A DNA stretch of 64,000 nt from Schaalia sp. ORNL0103 (lineage in GTDB: Bacteria; Actinomycetota; Actinomycetes; Actinomycetales; Actinomycetaceae). Below are positions 27,067-35,748 of this stretch, in pieces; within the stretch, counting starts at the first letter, position 1; the number at the start of each line of letters is the position of its first letter. The stretch spans positions 124,001 through 188,000 of the forward strand of contig NZ_JAHXSA010000001.1 of NCBI RefSeq assembly GCF_019429565.1, written 5' to 3'. Made by a program: the position numbers and the translations under genes. The notes beneath the pieces are model-generated. The model was not told the DNA's origin, made no database searches, and was given only the letters and a program-made list of their open reading frames with translations.

Positions 27067-28584
27067 GTGAGCGAGCGCATCAGAGAAGTACCCAGCCCCC
27101 GGCGGACCACGACCACGTACGTGCCGGATCGGGCGACGATCCGTGTGGCCGTCCCGCAGGGGTGGGCGCGCGGTGCGCTCGCGGGCATTGAGGCGGCCTT
27201 CGCGGGCTGGGCGCTGATCACGGTGTTCACGATGATCGCGTACCTGACGCTGCGTTCGAACTCGTGGATGAATGATACGACGCCGCGCGATGCTCTCGGC
27301 CTGGGTGGTGACCTGTGGGCCGCCGTCATCGGCGGCACATCGGTCGTGGGAGACGTGCACTATCGTGCGATCCCGACGCTGATGGGCGCTCTGCTGATCG
27401 TGTTGGTGCGGATTCTGCTGCGCACGACGGCGGGTTATCCGCGCAGCGCCGCGCTGTTTGCCGTGCCTGGTTTTCTTCTCACCTCCTGGCTGCTGGCGGG
27501 CGCGTCGGGCATCTATTCGCACTGGTGGACGGGCACGCTCGGCGCGATTCTGATTCCGCTGATCGGATCGGTGTGGTTCGTTGCGTCGGGGTATTCGCGC
27601 GACAATGAGGCCCCGTCGATGCAGCACTGGATTTCGGGTGGCCTGAAGCTGGGAGGCCTGTCGGTCCTCGCGCTCGTGGCTGTGTCTGCGGTGGCGTCGG
27701 TGATTGCGCTCGTGGCGGGGTGGAGCCGCATGGCTGGGATCCAGGAGATTCTGGGTGCTGCCTCGGGCGCGGATACCGCTTTTATCGTGGGGGCTCAGCT
27801 GCTTTTTGCGCCCACGGTCATGGCGTGGGCTGCCTCCTGGTGGTCGGGCGCTGGTTTCCTGACGGCGACGGATTCGCTGCATTCTCCGGTGGTGGCGGGC
27901 ACCGGCCCGATTCCGCCGATTCCGCTCCTTGGAGCCGTCCCGGAGACGGCCCCCGGCATGTGGGTGATTCTTGCGCCGATCATGTTGGGCATTGGCCTTG
28001 GTGTTGTCGCGTCGCGTTCGTTCCGTCGTGAGCACCTGCTGCACCAGACTGCCCAGGGTGTCCTGTCCTCGGTGATTGTCGCCTCGGTGACGGCCCTGTG
28101 GATGTGGAGCGCGACGATGAGCATGGGCTCCGTGCGCCTGTCGTCGATGGGCCCGCGCGTGGGGTGGGTGACGCTCGCCCTCGTGCTCGAGGTTGCCCTG
28201 CCCGCCTTGATCATCGCCCTGGCGAGCCACCCGACGACTCGCGCCCTCCTCGGCGAGGGTGCCGGTCGCGTGCGCAACGAGGGTGAGGCCCTGCGCCGCC
28301 GCGCCGCCGAGCGTGCGTCCCGCGTGGGAGCCACTGCCTCGGTGGCCGACGAGGCCTGGGCTGAGGCTTCCGAACCCGAGGAACCCGGCAACGCGGACGT
28401 AAGCGCCGACGAGGCCGAGGATCTCGAAGCGGTGGCTGATGCGGACGAGCAGGACGCGGATGAGATGCCTGAGGACACTAGCGAAACTGCCGCCGAGGAT
28501 GCCGCGGACATCGAACCGGTCCAGGCTGAAGGTGACGAGGAAGACCCCGAGGCGAAGGCGACGCGGCGCGAGGGCCTGAACTAG
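27067..28584 (+). CDS. DUF6350 / PerM-like multi-pass membrane protein
   Basis: 505 aa, GTG start with CACTAT 6 bases upstream (leaderless type). About ten hydrophobic segments span residues 35-400, followed by a cytoplasmic, strongly acidic tail (residues 430-505, rich in Asp, Glu and Ala). The position between sucD and purH matches Mycobacterium tuberculosis perM (Rv0955), a cell-division-associated membrane protein, and actinobacterial DUF6350 genes. Assignment rests on context and topology. The acidic tail is longer and more charged than the rest of the protein suggests and may be a protein-interaction arm. Confidence 0.75.
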   Translation: MSERIREVPSPRRTTTTYVPDRATIRVAVPQGWARGALAGIEAAFAGWALITVFTMIAYLTLRSNSWMNDTTPRDALGLGGDLWAAVIGGTSVVGDVHYRAIPTLMGALLIVLVRILLRTTAGYPRSAALFAVPGFLLTSWLLAGASGIYSHWWTGTLGAILIPLIGSVWFVASGYSRDNEAPSMQHWISGGLKLGGLSVLALVAVSAVASVIALVAGWSRMAGIQEILGAASGADTAFIVGAQLLFAPTVMAWAASWWSGAGFLTATDSLHSPVVAGTGPIPPIPLLGAVPETAPGMWVILAPIMLGIGLGVVASRSFRREHLLHQTAQGVLSSVIVASVTALWMWSATMSMGSVRLSSMGPRVGWVTLALVLEVALPALIIALASHPTTRALLGEGAGRVRNEGEALRRRAAERASRVGATASVADEAWAEASEPEEPGNADVSADEAEDLEAVADADEQDADEMPEDTSETAAEDAADIEPVQAEGDEEDPEAKATRREGLN

Positions 28585-28588
28585 ACTG

Positions 28589-28672
28589 GGAGTCGCCGCG
28601 ACTGGCGAGGGTGGATGACCACCGGGGAGCGGCCGCATTTCCCGCGAGGCGTCGCCCGCCTGGGCGCCTGGG
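28589..28672 (+). promoter_or_regulatory. ZTP (pfl) riboswitch upstream of purH
   Basis: Matches the pfl/ZTP consensus: CGCGACTGGCG at 28597-28607, a GGTGG...CCACC hairpin followed by GGGGAGCG at 28610-28631, a variable arm, and the hallmark CCGCCTGGGC at 28656-28665. ZTP riboswitches sense ZMP/ZTP, the signal of 10-formyl-THF shortage, and turn on purine and folate genes. The spacer to purH (28673-28695) holds the GGAGGA ribosome site, so control of translation or of a small terminator is possible. Confidence 0.9.
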
Positions 28673-28695
28673 TTTGGTCTCAACCTGGAGGAACT

Positions 28696-30537
28696 ATGTC
28701 CGTCTCCCTGGACAACCTGGAACCCATCGACGTGCGCCCTATCAAGCGGGCCCTGATCTCTGTGTATGACAAGACGGGCTTGGAGGATCTTGCCCGCGCC
28801 CTTGGCGAGGCCGGCGTGGAGATCGTCTCCACCGGCTCCACGGCCGCGCGCATTGCGGCGGCAGGCGTGGCCGTCACCCCAGTCGACGACGTGACCGGCT
28901 TCCCCGAGGTGCTCGAGGGGCGCGTGAAGACCCTGCACCCCTTCATTCATTCCGGCATCCTGGCCGATCAGCGTAAGGCGGCTCATCGCGAGCAGATCGC
29001 CCAGCTGGGCATCAAGGCCTTTGACCTGGTCGTGTGCAACCTGTACCCGTTCCAGGACACGGTTGCGTCGGGCGCGTCCTTCGATGAGTGCGTCGAGCAG
29101 ATCGACATCGGTGGCCCGTCCATGGTGCGTGCCGCCGCGAAGAATCATCCGTCGGTCGCGGTCGTGACCTCCCCGGAGCGCTACGCGGATGTAGCCGAGG
29201 CCGTGGCGGGGGAGGGCTTCACCCTCGAGCAGCGCCGCGTGCTGGCCGCCGAGGCCTTCGCCCACACGGCGACCTACGACCTGGCGATTGCCGGTTGGCT
29301 GGCCGACGAGCTGGATCTCGAGGACGTGCGCGAGACACTCGACGATGCCGCCGAGACCCACCTGGATGCCTCCGACGCGGCCTTCCTGGAGTCGCTGGGC
29401 TACCAGACCGAGGAAGACTACGTGGTGGACGTCCCCGAGGAGGAGGGGCAGACCTCGGGTATGCCCGTGTTCGTCGCCGACGCGTTCGAGCGCGTGGAGT
29501 CGCTGCGCTACGGCGAGAATCCGCACCAGGGCGCTGCCGTGTACCGCGAGATCGATGAGTCCTTCGAGGACGAGGATGCCGACGACGAGGCCTTGGTCCC
29601 GGGCATCGCGAACGCGCGCCAGCTGCACGGCAAGGCCATGAGCTACAACAACTACACGGATGGCGACGCCGCCCTGCGCGCCGCCTACGATCACGAGCGC
29701 CCCTGCGTCGCGATCATCAAGCACGCGAACCCCTGCGGTATCGCGGTGGCCGACGATGTGGCCGAGGCGCACCGCCTCGCGCATGCCTGCGACCCCGTGT
29801 CGGCGTTTGGCGGCGTGATCGCCGTGAATCGCCCGGTGAGCGTGGAGCTGGCCCGCCAGATCGTCCCGATCTTCACCGAGGTCGTGCTGGCCCCCGACTA
29901 CGAGGAGGGCGCGCTCGAGGTGCTGAGCGCGAAGAAGAACCTGCGCGTCCTGCAGGTTGAGCCCCCGGCTCGCGGCTCGTACGAGTTCAAGCAGATCAGC
30001 GGCGGCCTGCTGGTCCAGGAGCGCGACGACATCGACGCGCCGGGCGATTCCCCGGAGAACTGGACGCTCGCGGCCGGCGCTCCCGCCGACGAGGCGACGC
30101 TGGCGGACCTGGAGTTCGCGTGGCGCACGGTGCGCGCGGTTCGTTCGAATGCGATCCTGCTGGTCAAGGATGGCGCCTCGGTGGGCGTTGGCATGGGCCA
30201 GGTGAACCGCGTGGACTCGTGCAAGCTGGCGGTTGAGCGTGCGAACACGCTGGGCTCGCGTTCGACAGGTGATGCGGCGGCCTCCAACGTGGACAGTGCG
30301 GGTGGCGCTCGCGCGTCCGAGGTTGTGGCCGAGGCTCCCGAGCAGCGTTCCATCGGCGCGGTTGCCGCGTCGGATGCGTTCTTCCCCTTCGCGGACGGCC
30401 TGCAGGTGCTCATTGATGCGGGCGTGAAGGCCGTCGTTCAGCCCGGCGGCTCGGTGCGTGACCAGGAGTCGATTGACGCGGCGAACGCTGCGGGCATCAC
30501 GATGTACCTGACGGGAACGCGCCACTTCGCGCACTGA
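28696..30537 (+). CDS. purH: Bifunctional AICAR formyltransferase / IMP cyclohydrolase
   Basis: Last two steps of de novo purine synthesis. 613 aa from ATG 28696, which has GGAGGA at proper spacing; the in-frame ATG at 28615 lies inside the riboswitch and is rejected. The N-terminal MGS-like cyclohydrolase domain ([31 protein letters not shown]) is followed by the transformylase with [15 protein letters not shown] and [13 protein letters not shown]. It is longer than the usual 510-540 aa because of acidic insertions around residues 250-270 and 300-310 and a Ser/Ala-rich insertion near 520-555. purN, the usual upstream partner, is absent here. Confidence 0.95.
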   Translation: MSVSLDNLEPIDVRPIKRALISVYDKTGLEDLARALGEAGVEIVSTGSTAARIAAAGVAVTPVDDVTGFPEVLEGRVKTLHPFIHSGILADQRKAAHREQIAQLGIKAFDLVVCNLYPFQDTVASGASFDECVEQIDIGGPSMVRAAAKNHPSVAVVTSPERYADVAEAVAGEGFTLEQRRVLAAEAFAHTATYDLAIAGWLADELDLEDVRETLDDAAETHLDASDAAFLESLGYQTEEDYVVDVPEEEGQTSGMPVFVADAFERVESLRYGENPHQGAAVYREIDESFEDEDADDEALVPGIANARQLHGKAMSYNNYTDGDAALRAAYDHERPCVAIIKHANPCGIAVADDVAEAHRLAHACDPVSAFGGVIAVNRPVSVELARQIVPIFTEVVLAPDYEEGALEVLSAKKNLRVLQVEPPARGSYEFKQISGGLLVQERDDIDAPGDSPENWTLAAGAPADEATLADLEFAWRTVRAVRSNAILLVKDGASVGVGMGQVNRVDSCKLAVERANTLGSRSTGDAAASNVDSAGGARASEVVAEAPEQRSIGAVAASDAFFPFADGLQVLIDAGVKAVVQPGGSVRDQESIDAANAAGITMYLTGTRHFAH

Positions 30538-30557
30538 TTATTCCTGCTCATGGGCTC

Positions 30558-30592
30558 CAGGGGGCGAGCGCCGGTGTGGCGCTCGCCCCCTG
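30558..30592 (+). terminator. Terminator after purH
   Basis: Perfect 15-bp stem CAGGGGGCGAGCGCC/GGCGCTCGCCCCCTG with a 5-nt loop. Confidence 0.8.
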
Positions 30593-30610
30593 AGATCTGC
30601 GCCCGTGTGC

Positions 30611-30652
30611 TTGACAGGGGAGTGGCGGGCAGCATATTGTTCAATTGTTGAA
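30611..30652 (+). promoter_or_regulatory. bioY promoter with overlapping operator-like palindrome
   Basis: TTGACA (30611-30616), 18-bp spacer, TATTGT (30635-30640). The palindrome TTCAA-TTG-TTGAA at 30640-30652 starts on the last base of the -10, a position where a repressor would block transcription. A biotin regulator (BirA or BioQ) is a natural candidate, but the palindrome does not clearly match the published consensus of either. Confidence 0.6.
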
Positions 30653-30685
30653 TGAAAGGCTGTTAGCCCTGTTGAAAGGTGTCGT

Positions 30686-31270
30686 ATGACCACCCTGACC
30701 GCTTCCCCCGTCGCCGCGCGTGAGAACCGCGTTCTTGCCGACCGCCTCGGCGGCACGATTGTCCGCGAGATCGCCCTGGTGGCAGCCGGCACGATCGCCA
30801 TGATCGTCCTCGCCCGCATCTCGATCCCGCTGCCCTTCACCCCCGTGCCGGTCTCGCTCGGTACGCTGGGTGCCCTCTCGGTCGGCACGACCCTCGGTGC
30901 GCGCCGAGGCCTCGCCTCCGTCGCGACGTACGCGATTCTTGGCATCGCCGGCGCCCCGGTCTTCACCGGCACGAACGTCGGCTGGGCCTTCCCCTCCTTC
31001 GGCTACATCCTCGGCTACTTCCTCGTCGCCGCGATTGCCGGCCTGGCAGCCCAGCGCGGTGCCGACCGTCGCATCGCTACCATGGCGCCGACCGCCGTCG
31101 TGTCCCTCTTCTCCGTCTACATCCTGGGCCTGGCCTGGATGATCCCCTTCGCGCACATGACCCTCGAGCAGGGCCTGATGAAGGGCTTCGTGCCCTTCAT
31201 CATCGGCGACCTCCTGAAGGCCGCCGTGGCCACCGGAGCCTTCCCGGTGCTGCGCTCCATCTTCCGCTGA
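30686..31270 (+). CDS. bioY: Biotin transporter BioY
   Basis: Substrate-binding membrane subunit of the biotin ECF transporter, 194 aa with six predicted membrane segments. The family signature [21 protein letters not shown] is present (quoted in part: [15 protein letters not shown]), as are [19 protein letters not shown] and GYILGYF. No energising ECF ATPase or EcfT gene is adjacent, so it either works alone or shares modules encoded elsewhere. GAAAGG precedes the start by 9 bases. It has its own well-formed promoter with an operator-like palindrome. Confidence 0.93.
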   Translation: MTTLTASPVAARENRVLADRLGGTIVREIALVAAGTIAMIVLARISIPLPFTPVPVSLGTLGALSVGTTLGARRGLASVATYAILGIAGAPVFTGTNVGWAFPSFGYILGYFLVAAIAGLAAQRGADRRIATMAPTAVVSLFSVYILGLAWMIPFAHMTLEQGLMKGFVPFIIGDLLKAAVATGAFPVLRSIFR

Positions 31271-31406
31271 GCCGCGCGCTCGAGCGTCACGCGAGTCGGC
31301 CTCGTCCCCACCCGGGGGCGGGGCCGTCGCCGTATCCGGCGTGCGCGGTGGTGACATGCGTAATGGAGCGCGACGGGGCGGGGCGCGCGCGGGTACCATT
31401 GGCAGG

Positions 31407-32978
31407 GTGAACGCTTCTGACATGCATCCCGTCCTCGTCGTCGACTTCGGCGCCCAGTACGCCCAGCTGATCGCGCGCCGCGTGCGTGAGGCCAACGTCT
31501 ACTCCGAGATCGTCCCCCACACCATGAGCGTGGCGGACATGCTCGCCAAGGAGCCCGCCGCCATCATCCTGTCCGGCGGCCCGTCCTCCGTGTACGAGGA
31601 GGGTGCGCCCTCCGTCGATCCCGCGATCTTCGAGGCCGGTGTGCCCGTGCTGGGCATCTGCTACGGCTTCCAGACCATGGCTCACGCCCTCGGCGGCACC
31701 GTCGGTCGCACGGGCACCCGCGAGTACGGGCACACCGAGGCCACGGTTTCTGCGGGTTCTTGCCTGTTTGATGGCACCCCCGACGATCAGATCGTGTGGA
31801 TGAGCCACGGCGACGCCGTCCAGGGCGCGCCCGAGGGCTTCACCGTCACCGCCTCCACCGCCGAGACCCCCGTCGCGGCCTTCGAGTCCCGCGAGCGTCG
31901 CCTCTACGGCCTGCAGTGGCACCCCGAGGTGGGCCACTCTCAGTTCGGCCAGGACGCCCTGAAGAACTTCCTCTACGAGGGTGCTGGCCTGGAACCCACG
32001 TGGACAGCCGGCTCTATCGTGGACGAGCAGGTTGAGAAGATCCGTGAGCAGGTCGGCGACGCGCAGGTCATCTGCGCCCTGTCCGGCGGCGTGGACTCTT
32101 CCGTGGCTGCGGCCCTCGTGCACAAGGCTGTCGGCGATCAGCTGACCTGCTTCTTCATCGATCATGGCCTGCTGCGTGCGGGCGAGCGCGAGCAGGTGGA
32201 GAACGACTACGCGCGCGGCATGGGTATTCGCGTCATCACGTGCGATGAGTCCGAGCGCTTCCTGTCCGCCCTGGCCGGTGTCACCGAGCCCGAGGCGAAG
32301 CGTAAGATCATCGGCCGCGAGTTCATCCGTTCCTTCGAGGCCGCCCAGAAGCAGGTCATCGAAGAGGTTGGCGCCGCTGGCGGCGAGGTCAAGTTCCTCG
32401 TCCAGGGCACCCTGTACCCCGACGTCGTCGAGTCCGGCGGCGGCGAGGGCGCGGCCAACATCAAGAGCCACCACAACGTGGGCGGCCTGCCCGAGGACAT
32501 GACCTTCGAGCTGGTCGAGCCCCTGCGCACCCTGTTCAAGGACGAGGTGCGTGCGGTCGGCCGCGAGCTGGGCCTGCCCGACTACCTGGTGAACCGTCAG
32601 CCCTTCCCGGGCCCCGGCCTCGGCATCCGCATCATCGGCGAGGTCACGCGCGAGCGCCTGGACATCCTGCGCGCCGCGGACCTGATCGCCCGCGAGGAGC
32701 TCACGGCGGCCGGCCTGGATCAGGAGATCTGGCAGTGCCCGGTGGTTCTGCTCGCCGACGTTCGTTCCGTGGGCGTCCAGGGTGACGGCCGTACCTACGG
32801 TCACCCGATCGTGCTGCGCCCCGTGTCCTCCGAGGACGCGATGACGGCCGACTGGACGCGCCTGCCCTACGACGTCCTGGCCCGCATCTCCACGCGCATC
32901 ACCAACTCGGTGCCCGAGGTCAACCGCGTCGTCCTCGACGTGACCTCCAAGCCCCCGGCCACCATCGAGTGGGAGTGA
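31407..32978 (+). CDS. guaA: GMP synthase (glutamine-hydrolysing)
   Basis: Converts XMP to GMP. 523 aa. The N-terminal class I amidotransferase has catalytic C85 in LGICYGFQ and the His/Glu pair in LQWHPEV. The PP-loop domain has [10 protein letters not shown], and the C-terminal dimerisation domain ends [24 protein letters not shown] (quoted in part: [10 protein letters not shown]), the canonical GuaA end. GTG 31407 is chosen because TACCAT lies 7 bases before it, as in other leaderless starts here; ATG 31422 is a shorter alternative. Confidence 0.96.
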   Translation: MNASDMHPVLVVDFGAQYAQLIARRVREANVYSEIVPHTMSVADMLAKEPAAIILSGGPSSVYEEGAPSVDPAIFEAGVPVLGICYGFQTMAHALGGTVGRTGTREYGHTEATVSAGSCLFDGTPDDQIVWMSHGDAVQGAPEGFTVTASTAETPVAAFESRERRLYGLQWHPEVGHSQFGQDALKNFLYEGAGLEPTWTAGSIVDEQVEKIREQVGDAQVICALSGGVDSSVAAALVHKAVGDQLTCFFIDHGLLRAGEREQVENDYARGMGIRVITCDESERFLSALAGVTEPEAKRKIIGREFIRSFEAAQKQVIEEVGAAGGEVKFLVQGTLYPDVVESGGGEGAANIKSHHNVGGLPEDMTFELVEPLRTLFKDEVRAVGRELGLPDYLVNRQPFPGPGLGIRIIGEVTRERLDILRAADLIAREELTAAGLDQEIWQCPVVLLADVRSVGVQGDGRTYGHPIVLRPVSSEDAMTADWTRLPYDVLARISTRITNSVPEVNRVVLDVTSKPPATIEWE

Positions 32979-33012
32979 CGCTCATACTGAGCTGAGCTCG
33001 CAGACTGATAGC

Positions 33013-33052
33013 CCCGGCCTCGTCCCTGAATGGTGGGACGAGGCCGGTGTTT
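33013..33052. terminator. Terminator between guaA and toxin gene (repeat copy 1)
   Basis: Stem CCCGGCCTCGTCCC/GGGACGAGGCCGG with loop TGAATGGT, followed by TTTCTTTAT. Near-identical to the hairpin at 33735-33775 on the other side of the toxin-antitoxin module. It serves the convergent guaA and toxin genes. Confidence 0.8.
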
Positions 33053-33054
33053 CT

Positions 33055-33396
33055 TTATCGGGTGAGCGTGGCGAGCGTCTGGCTGATTCGGTGCTTATCG
33101 CGCGGAGATAGCCTGCCGATTCTTCCTGCGGTGCCAAGGTAGGTCGGTGGCAAGAGGGCTATTCGGTCCACTCGGACGAGGGGAGGTTTTGTGAGTCCAG
33201 CCTCTTGCCAGTCGTCGAGGGAAGTATCGAGTGGAAGCGAGAGCTTGTTCGAGGCGCTGGTGATCATCGTAGCCAGGAGGCCATCGGGTGAGCAGGCGAG
33301 AATGAGGACCGGGCGAAACTTGTAGCCACGGTCGTCGAAGTTAAAGCGTGCGTGCCAGATCTCCCATGGAGCGGGCGCTGCCTCACTCGCCGTCAT
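33055..33396 (-). CDS. PemK/MazF-family endoribonuclease toxin
   Basis: 113 aa, cytoplasmic. The N-terminal PWEIWHARFNFDDRGYKFRP (20 residues) has the MazF-type beta-barrel entry with conserved Arg-Pro, followed by VLILACSPDG and a C-terminal RIGRLSPRDKHRIS. The start ATG 33396 lies inside the antitoxin gene (14-base overlap) and has AGGAG at good spacing; the longer open frame up to 33549 is antitoxin shadow. Partner is the RelB/DinJ-like gene upstream. MazF-fold toxins usually cut mRNA at short sites; specificity is unknown. Confidence 0.78.
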   Translation of the reverse strand: MTASEAAPAPWEIWHARFNFDDRGYKFRPVLILACSPDGLLATMITSASNKLSLPLDTSLDDWQEAGLTKPPLVRVDRIALLPPTYLGTAGRIGRLSPRDKHRISQTLATLTR

Positions 33397-33652
33397 CCCA
33401 GTCTCCTGGGAGCCGCGCGACTCCATTCGCATCCATGCTGGGGCGATAGGCGTAGCGCTCGAGTCCGTCAAACGTGGGGGCCTCGGGGCGCATGTCGAAG
33501 GGGAGTCCGCCAACCTCAATCGACTTGGCGAGGAAGATATTGATCGCATCCGACAGGCTAATTCCCCAGCGTGCGTAGACGGCTGCGGCCTCGGCCTTGA
33601 TCTGTGCGGTTGTGCGGGTCTTCACCTCGGCGGTGCGGGTCATCGTCGGCAT
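33383..33652 (-). CDS. RelB/DinJ-family antitoxin
   Basis: 89 aa. Ribbon-helix-helix N-terminus (VKTRTTAQIKAEAAAVYARW) with the DinJ-typical LSDAINIFLAKSIEVGGLPF, then a toxin-wrapping tail. ATG 33652 was chosen because AAAGGA lies 6 bases upstream; the ATG at 33676 has none. TATAAT is present about 20 bases upstream on the minus strand. GACC-N6-GGTC (33681-33694) and CCCAG-A-CTGGG (33694-33704) are operator candidates for autoregulation. Pairing a DinJ-type antitoxin with a MazF-type toxin is a hybrid combination. Confidence 0.82.
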   Translation of the reverse strand: MPTMTRTAEVKTRTTAQIKAEAAAVYARWGISLSDAINIFLAKSIEVGGLPFDMRPEAPTFDGLERYAYRPSMDANGVARLPGDWDDGE

Positions 33653-33680
33653 TGTCGTTCCTTTCGGTATTGTCATTATA

Positions 33681-33704
33681 GACCCAATATGGTCCCAGAC
33701 TGGG
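33681..33704 (-). promoter_or_regulatory. Operator candidates of RelB/MazF-type module
   Basis: Two adjoining inverted repeats, GACC-N6-GGTC and CCCAG-A-CTGGG, directly upstream of a TATAAT hexamer reading toward the antitoxin. Confidence 0.45.
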
Positions 33705-33734
33705 GTTCTTTTGGGAAATATTGTCGTTTGTAAG

Positions 33735-33775
33735 AGCCCCGGCCTCGTCCCTGAATCGTGGGACGAGGCCGGGGC
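33735..33775. terminator. Terminator hairpin (repeat copy 2)
   Basis: Perfect 17-bp stem AGCCCCGGCCTCGTCCC and complement, loop TGAATCGT. It is a near-identical copy of the hairpin at 33013 and lies between the interrupted membrane-protein gene and the antitoxin promoter. Confidence 0.8.
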
Positions 33776-33796
33776 TCGGTCGTGTGTTTGCGAGGC

Positions 33797-34047
33797 CTAG
33801 GCCTCGGGCGAGGGGATTGCTGCGGCGGGCTGGCGTGAGGCATCCCGGGCGCGCAGGTGCATGTAGAGCTTGTAGGACGAGACCAAGTCGGCCACGGGGA
33901 AGAGCTGCATGGGGATGTGGAGCTTCGTCGCCTTCGGGTTGCTGAGGCCCTGGTTTCGAGCGCGAATCGCGGCGGTGATGCCGTAGCCCGACGAGATGAG
34001 GAGACTCAGGTAGGCCAGGCCAAGCCACTCGTAGATGAAGCGCAATG
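33797..34047 (-). pseudogene. C-terminal half of IS-interrupted small membrane protein (paralog 1)
   Basis: Encodes the end of a four-TM protein related to those at 35749 and 36783: LSLLISSGYGITAA corresponds to LLLTSSQYGIAAA in paralog 2, and MQLFPVADLVSSYKLYMHL to MHCLPFTDLISNIWLCILL. It has no proper start; the reading frame begins at the IS30 end. The N-terminal half is at 35371-35672. Confidence 0.85.
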
Positions 34048-34050
34048 TCT

Positions 34051-35370
34051 AGGTTCTAGTGGTGGTTGCAACGGATCTTGGTGAAGGAGTTCGTTGTGGC
34101 TGGTGTTGGTCGTGTTTTTCAGGGGGTTGAGTACCCCTCCCGACGTGAGGCGTGTCAGGCTCGGCATCGGGAGTATGTGCGGGCTCTTGCTGATGGTTTG
34201 AACTTCACGCAGGCAGCTCATGCTGTTGGGGTCTCGAAGCGGACGGGCAAGGTCTGGCGTAATGGCCGGACTCGCTCAAGTGGACGGTGTGAGCGAGCCA
34301 GTATCGCTCCTCAGGCCCATTGGTACCGTCTGTACATGAAATGCCAACCGCATCGGATCAGTCAACGGTTCTTGTCGCTCAAGGAACGCATGCTCATCTT
34401 CGGATGGCGCGTCGAGGGATTCTCGATTCGGGACATTGCCCGCCGGTTGGGGCGTTCACCCTCGACTGTGAGCCGGGAGCTGAAGCGCAATGGGATTACC
34501 TCCACGTGCTACAACCCCTACATCGCTCACATGCGAGCAGGCAAGCGCCTCAAACGTCCTAAAGCGCGCAAATGCGCCAATCCTCGCTTGTGGGGCATCA
34601 TCTGGGACAAGCTTGAGCTTAGATGGAGCCCAGAACAGATTTGCGCATACCTGCGCATGCGTTTCCCGCATAATCAGAGCATGAACCCGTGCGTGGAGAC
34701 GATCTACCAGTCCATCTTCGTCCAAGCCAAAGGCACACTCCGCAAAGAGATCGCTTCCCTCATGCGCCAAGGACGCACTCGCAGGCGCCCAGCCGCATAC
34801 TCTCGTCAGGTACGACCACGATTCAAGGACCCCATGGTGATGATCAGCGAACGGCCCGCCAGTGTGGAAGACCGGGCGCTCCCTGGCCACTGGGAAGGCG
34901 ACTTGATCATCGGAGCCAAAGGACAATCCGCGGTCGGCACGCTCGTGGAACGCTCGACCCGGTACACGATCTTGCTCTACTTGCCCAATGGACACACAGC
35001 CGTTGAAGTTCAAGATGCCATTATCGACAAGCTCGCAGACGTGCCCCATTCCTTACGTCTGTCACTGACCTGGGACCAGGGAAGCGAGCTGGCCCAACAC
35101 CGCAAGATCGCCTCCGAGCTAGGCCTTGACGTGTACTTCTGTGACCCACACTCACCCTGGCAACGCGGCACCAACGAGAACACAAACGGGTTGTTGCGCC
35201 AATACATGCCCAAAGGAACCGATCTGTCACTCCTGACCGAAGCAGACCTGGACGCCATCGCCGACCAGCTCAACGACCGTCCACGCAAAACGCTAAACTG
35301 GGACACACCCAAGCAGCGACTTGAGCTGCTGCTCAGGGCGTAACACGTGTTGCAACCACCCCTAGAATCT
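34051..35370 (+). mobile_element. IS30-family insertion sequence
   Basis: About 1.3 kb, one transposase gene, with imperfect terminal inverted repeats TTCTAGTGGTGGTTGCAAC (34054-34072) and its inverted partner at 35349-35367 (18 of 19 match). TCT at 34048-34050 and 35368-35370 may be the target duplication, but the outermost bases do not align perfectly, so the ends are uncertain by about 3 bp. It splits a membrane-protein gene. The intact transposase suggests a recent arrival. Confidence 0.88.
34096..35343 (+). CDS. IS30-family transposase
   Basis: 415 aa from GTG 34096 (GAAGGAG 6 bases upstream). N-terminal helix-turn-helix domains (SLKERMLIFGWRVEGFSIRD, GRSPSTVSRELKRN), then the DDE integrase fold: first Asp in GHWEGDLIIG, second in LTWDQGSE, Glu in WQRGTNENTNGLLRQY. 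It ends close to the right terminal repeat with the typical DRPRKTLNWDTP tail. No frameshift or stop is seen, so the element should be active. Confidence 0.95.
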   Translation: MAGVGRVFQGVEYPSRREACQARHREYVRALADGLNFTQAAHAVGVSKRTGKVWRNGRTRSSGRCERASIAPQAHWYRLYMKCQPHRISQRFLSLKERMLIFGWRVEGFSIRDIARRLGRSPSTVSRELKRNGITSTCYNPYIAHMRAGKRLKRPKARKCANPRLWGIIWDKLELRWSPEQICAYLRMRFPHNQSMNPCVETIYQSIFVQAKGTLRKEIASLMRQGRTRRRPAAYSRQVRPRFKDPMVMISERPASVEDRALPGHWEGDLIIGAKGQSAVGTLVERSTRYTILLYLPNGHTAVEVQDAIIDKLADVPHSLRLSLTWDQGSELAQHRKIASELGLDVYFCDPHSPWQRGTNENTNGLLRQYMPKGTDLSLLTEADLDAIADQLNDRPRKTLNWDTPKQRLELLLRA

Positions 35371-35672
35371 GCCATGAATGGAAGAAGTCGTGGGGGGGAG
35401 AGGAACAAGTAGATCAGCACATAGGAGTACTGCAGTAGGGGCAAGCTGAACGGGAGCAGGGCGATTTTCAGCAGTAGGCTCCGCAACGCCAGCGCGCGCG
35501 GGCTCTCATCACGGCACAGCCAGAAGAGGGAGATCAGATTTGCCGCTGCGGCAACCGCAAACAAGGCGAGCCACATGTTCCAGGTCAGTCCGAACCCAAT
35601 GCGGTAGCTCTGGTCGCTATACGCGGCTATGACAAGGAGGATGGGGGCTGCGATGCGGAGAACCTTGGACAT
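35371..35672 (-). pseudogene. N-terminal half of IS-interrupted small membrane protein (paralog 1)
   Basis: Starts MSKVLRIAAPILLVIAAY, matching MSTIARVTAPILLILAAY in paralog 2 and MARFARIAAPLLVIAVVY in paralog 3. It contains the conserved ALALRSLLLKIALLP element and is cut after about 100 residues by the IS30 end. Simple removal of the element plus TCT does not restore the frame by my reading (about one base off), so a second lesion or a mis-set IS end is likely. Confidence 0.85.
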
Positions 35673-35748
35673 GTGGCGCCTACTTTCTGTCGACGTCTCG
35701 CCTGTGTCGTGAATATATCATCACGCCCTCAGGTGGGGAGCTCGCTAC

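Noticed and set aside
28615-28695. Earlier ATG for purH
   Set aside because: Lies within the ZTP riboswitch and has no ribosome site; the added residues are unrelated to PurH.
26830-30534. 1234-codon open frame on the minus strand across perM-like and purH genes
   Set aside because: Antisense shadow produced by GC-rich third codon positions of purH and its neighbour; composition is His/Arg/Gly-heavy with no domain, and the plus-strand genes are unmistakable.
33397-33549. N-terminal 51-residue extension of the MazF-type toxin
   Set aside because: Out-of-frame reading of the antitoxin gene; the toxin family starts at ATG 33396, which has AGGAG upstream.
34066-34095. TTG start for the IS30 transposase
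   Set aside because: Sits in the terminal inverted repeat; GTG 34096 has GAAGGAG at good spacing.
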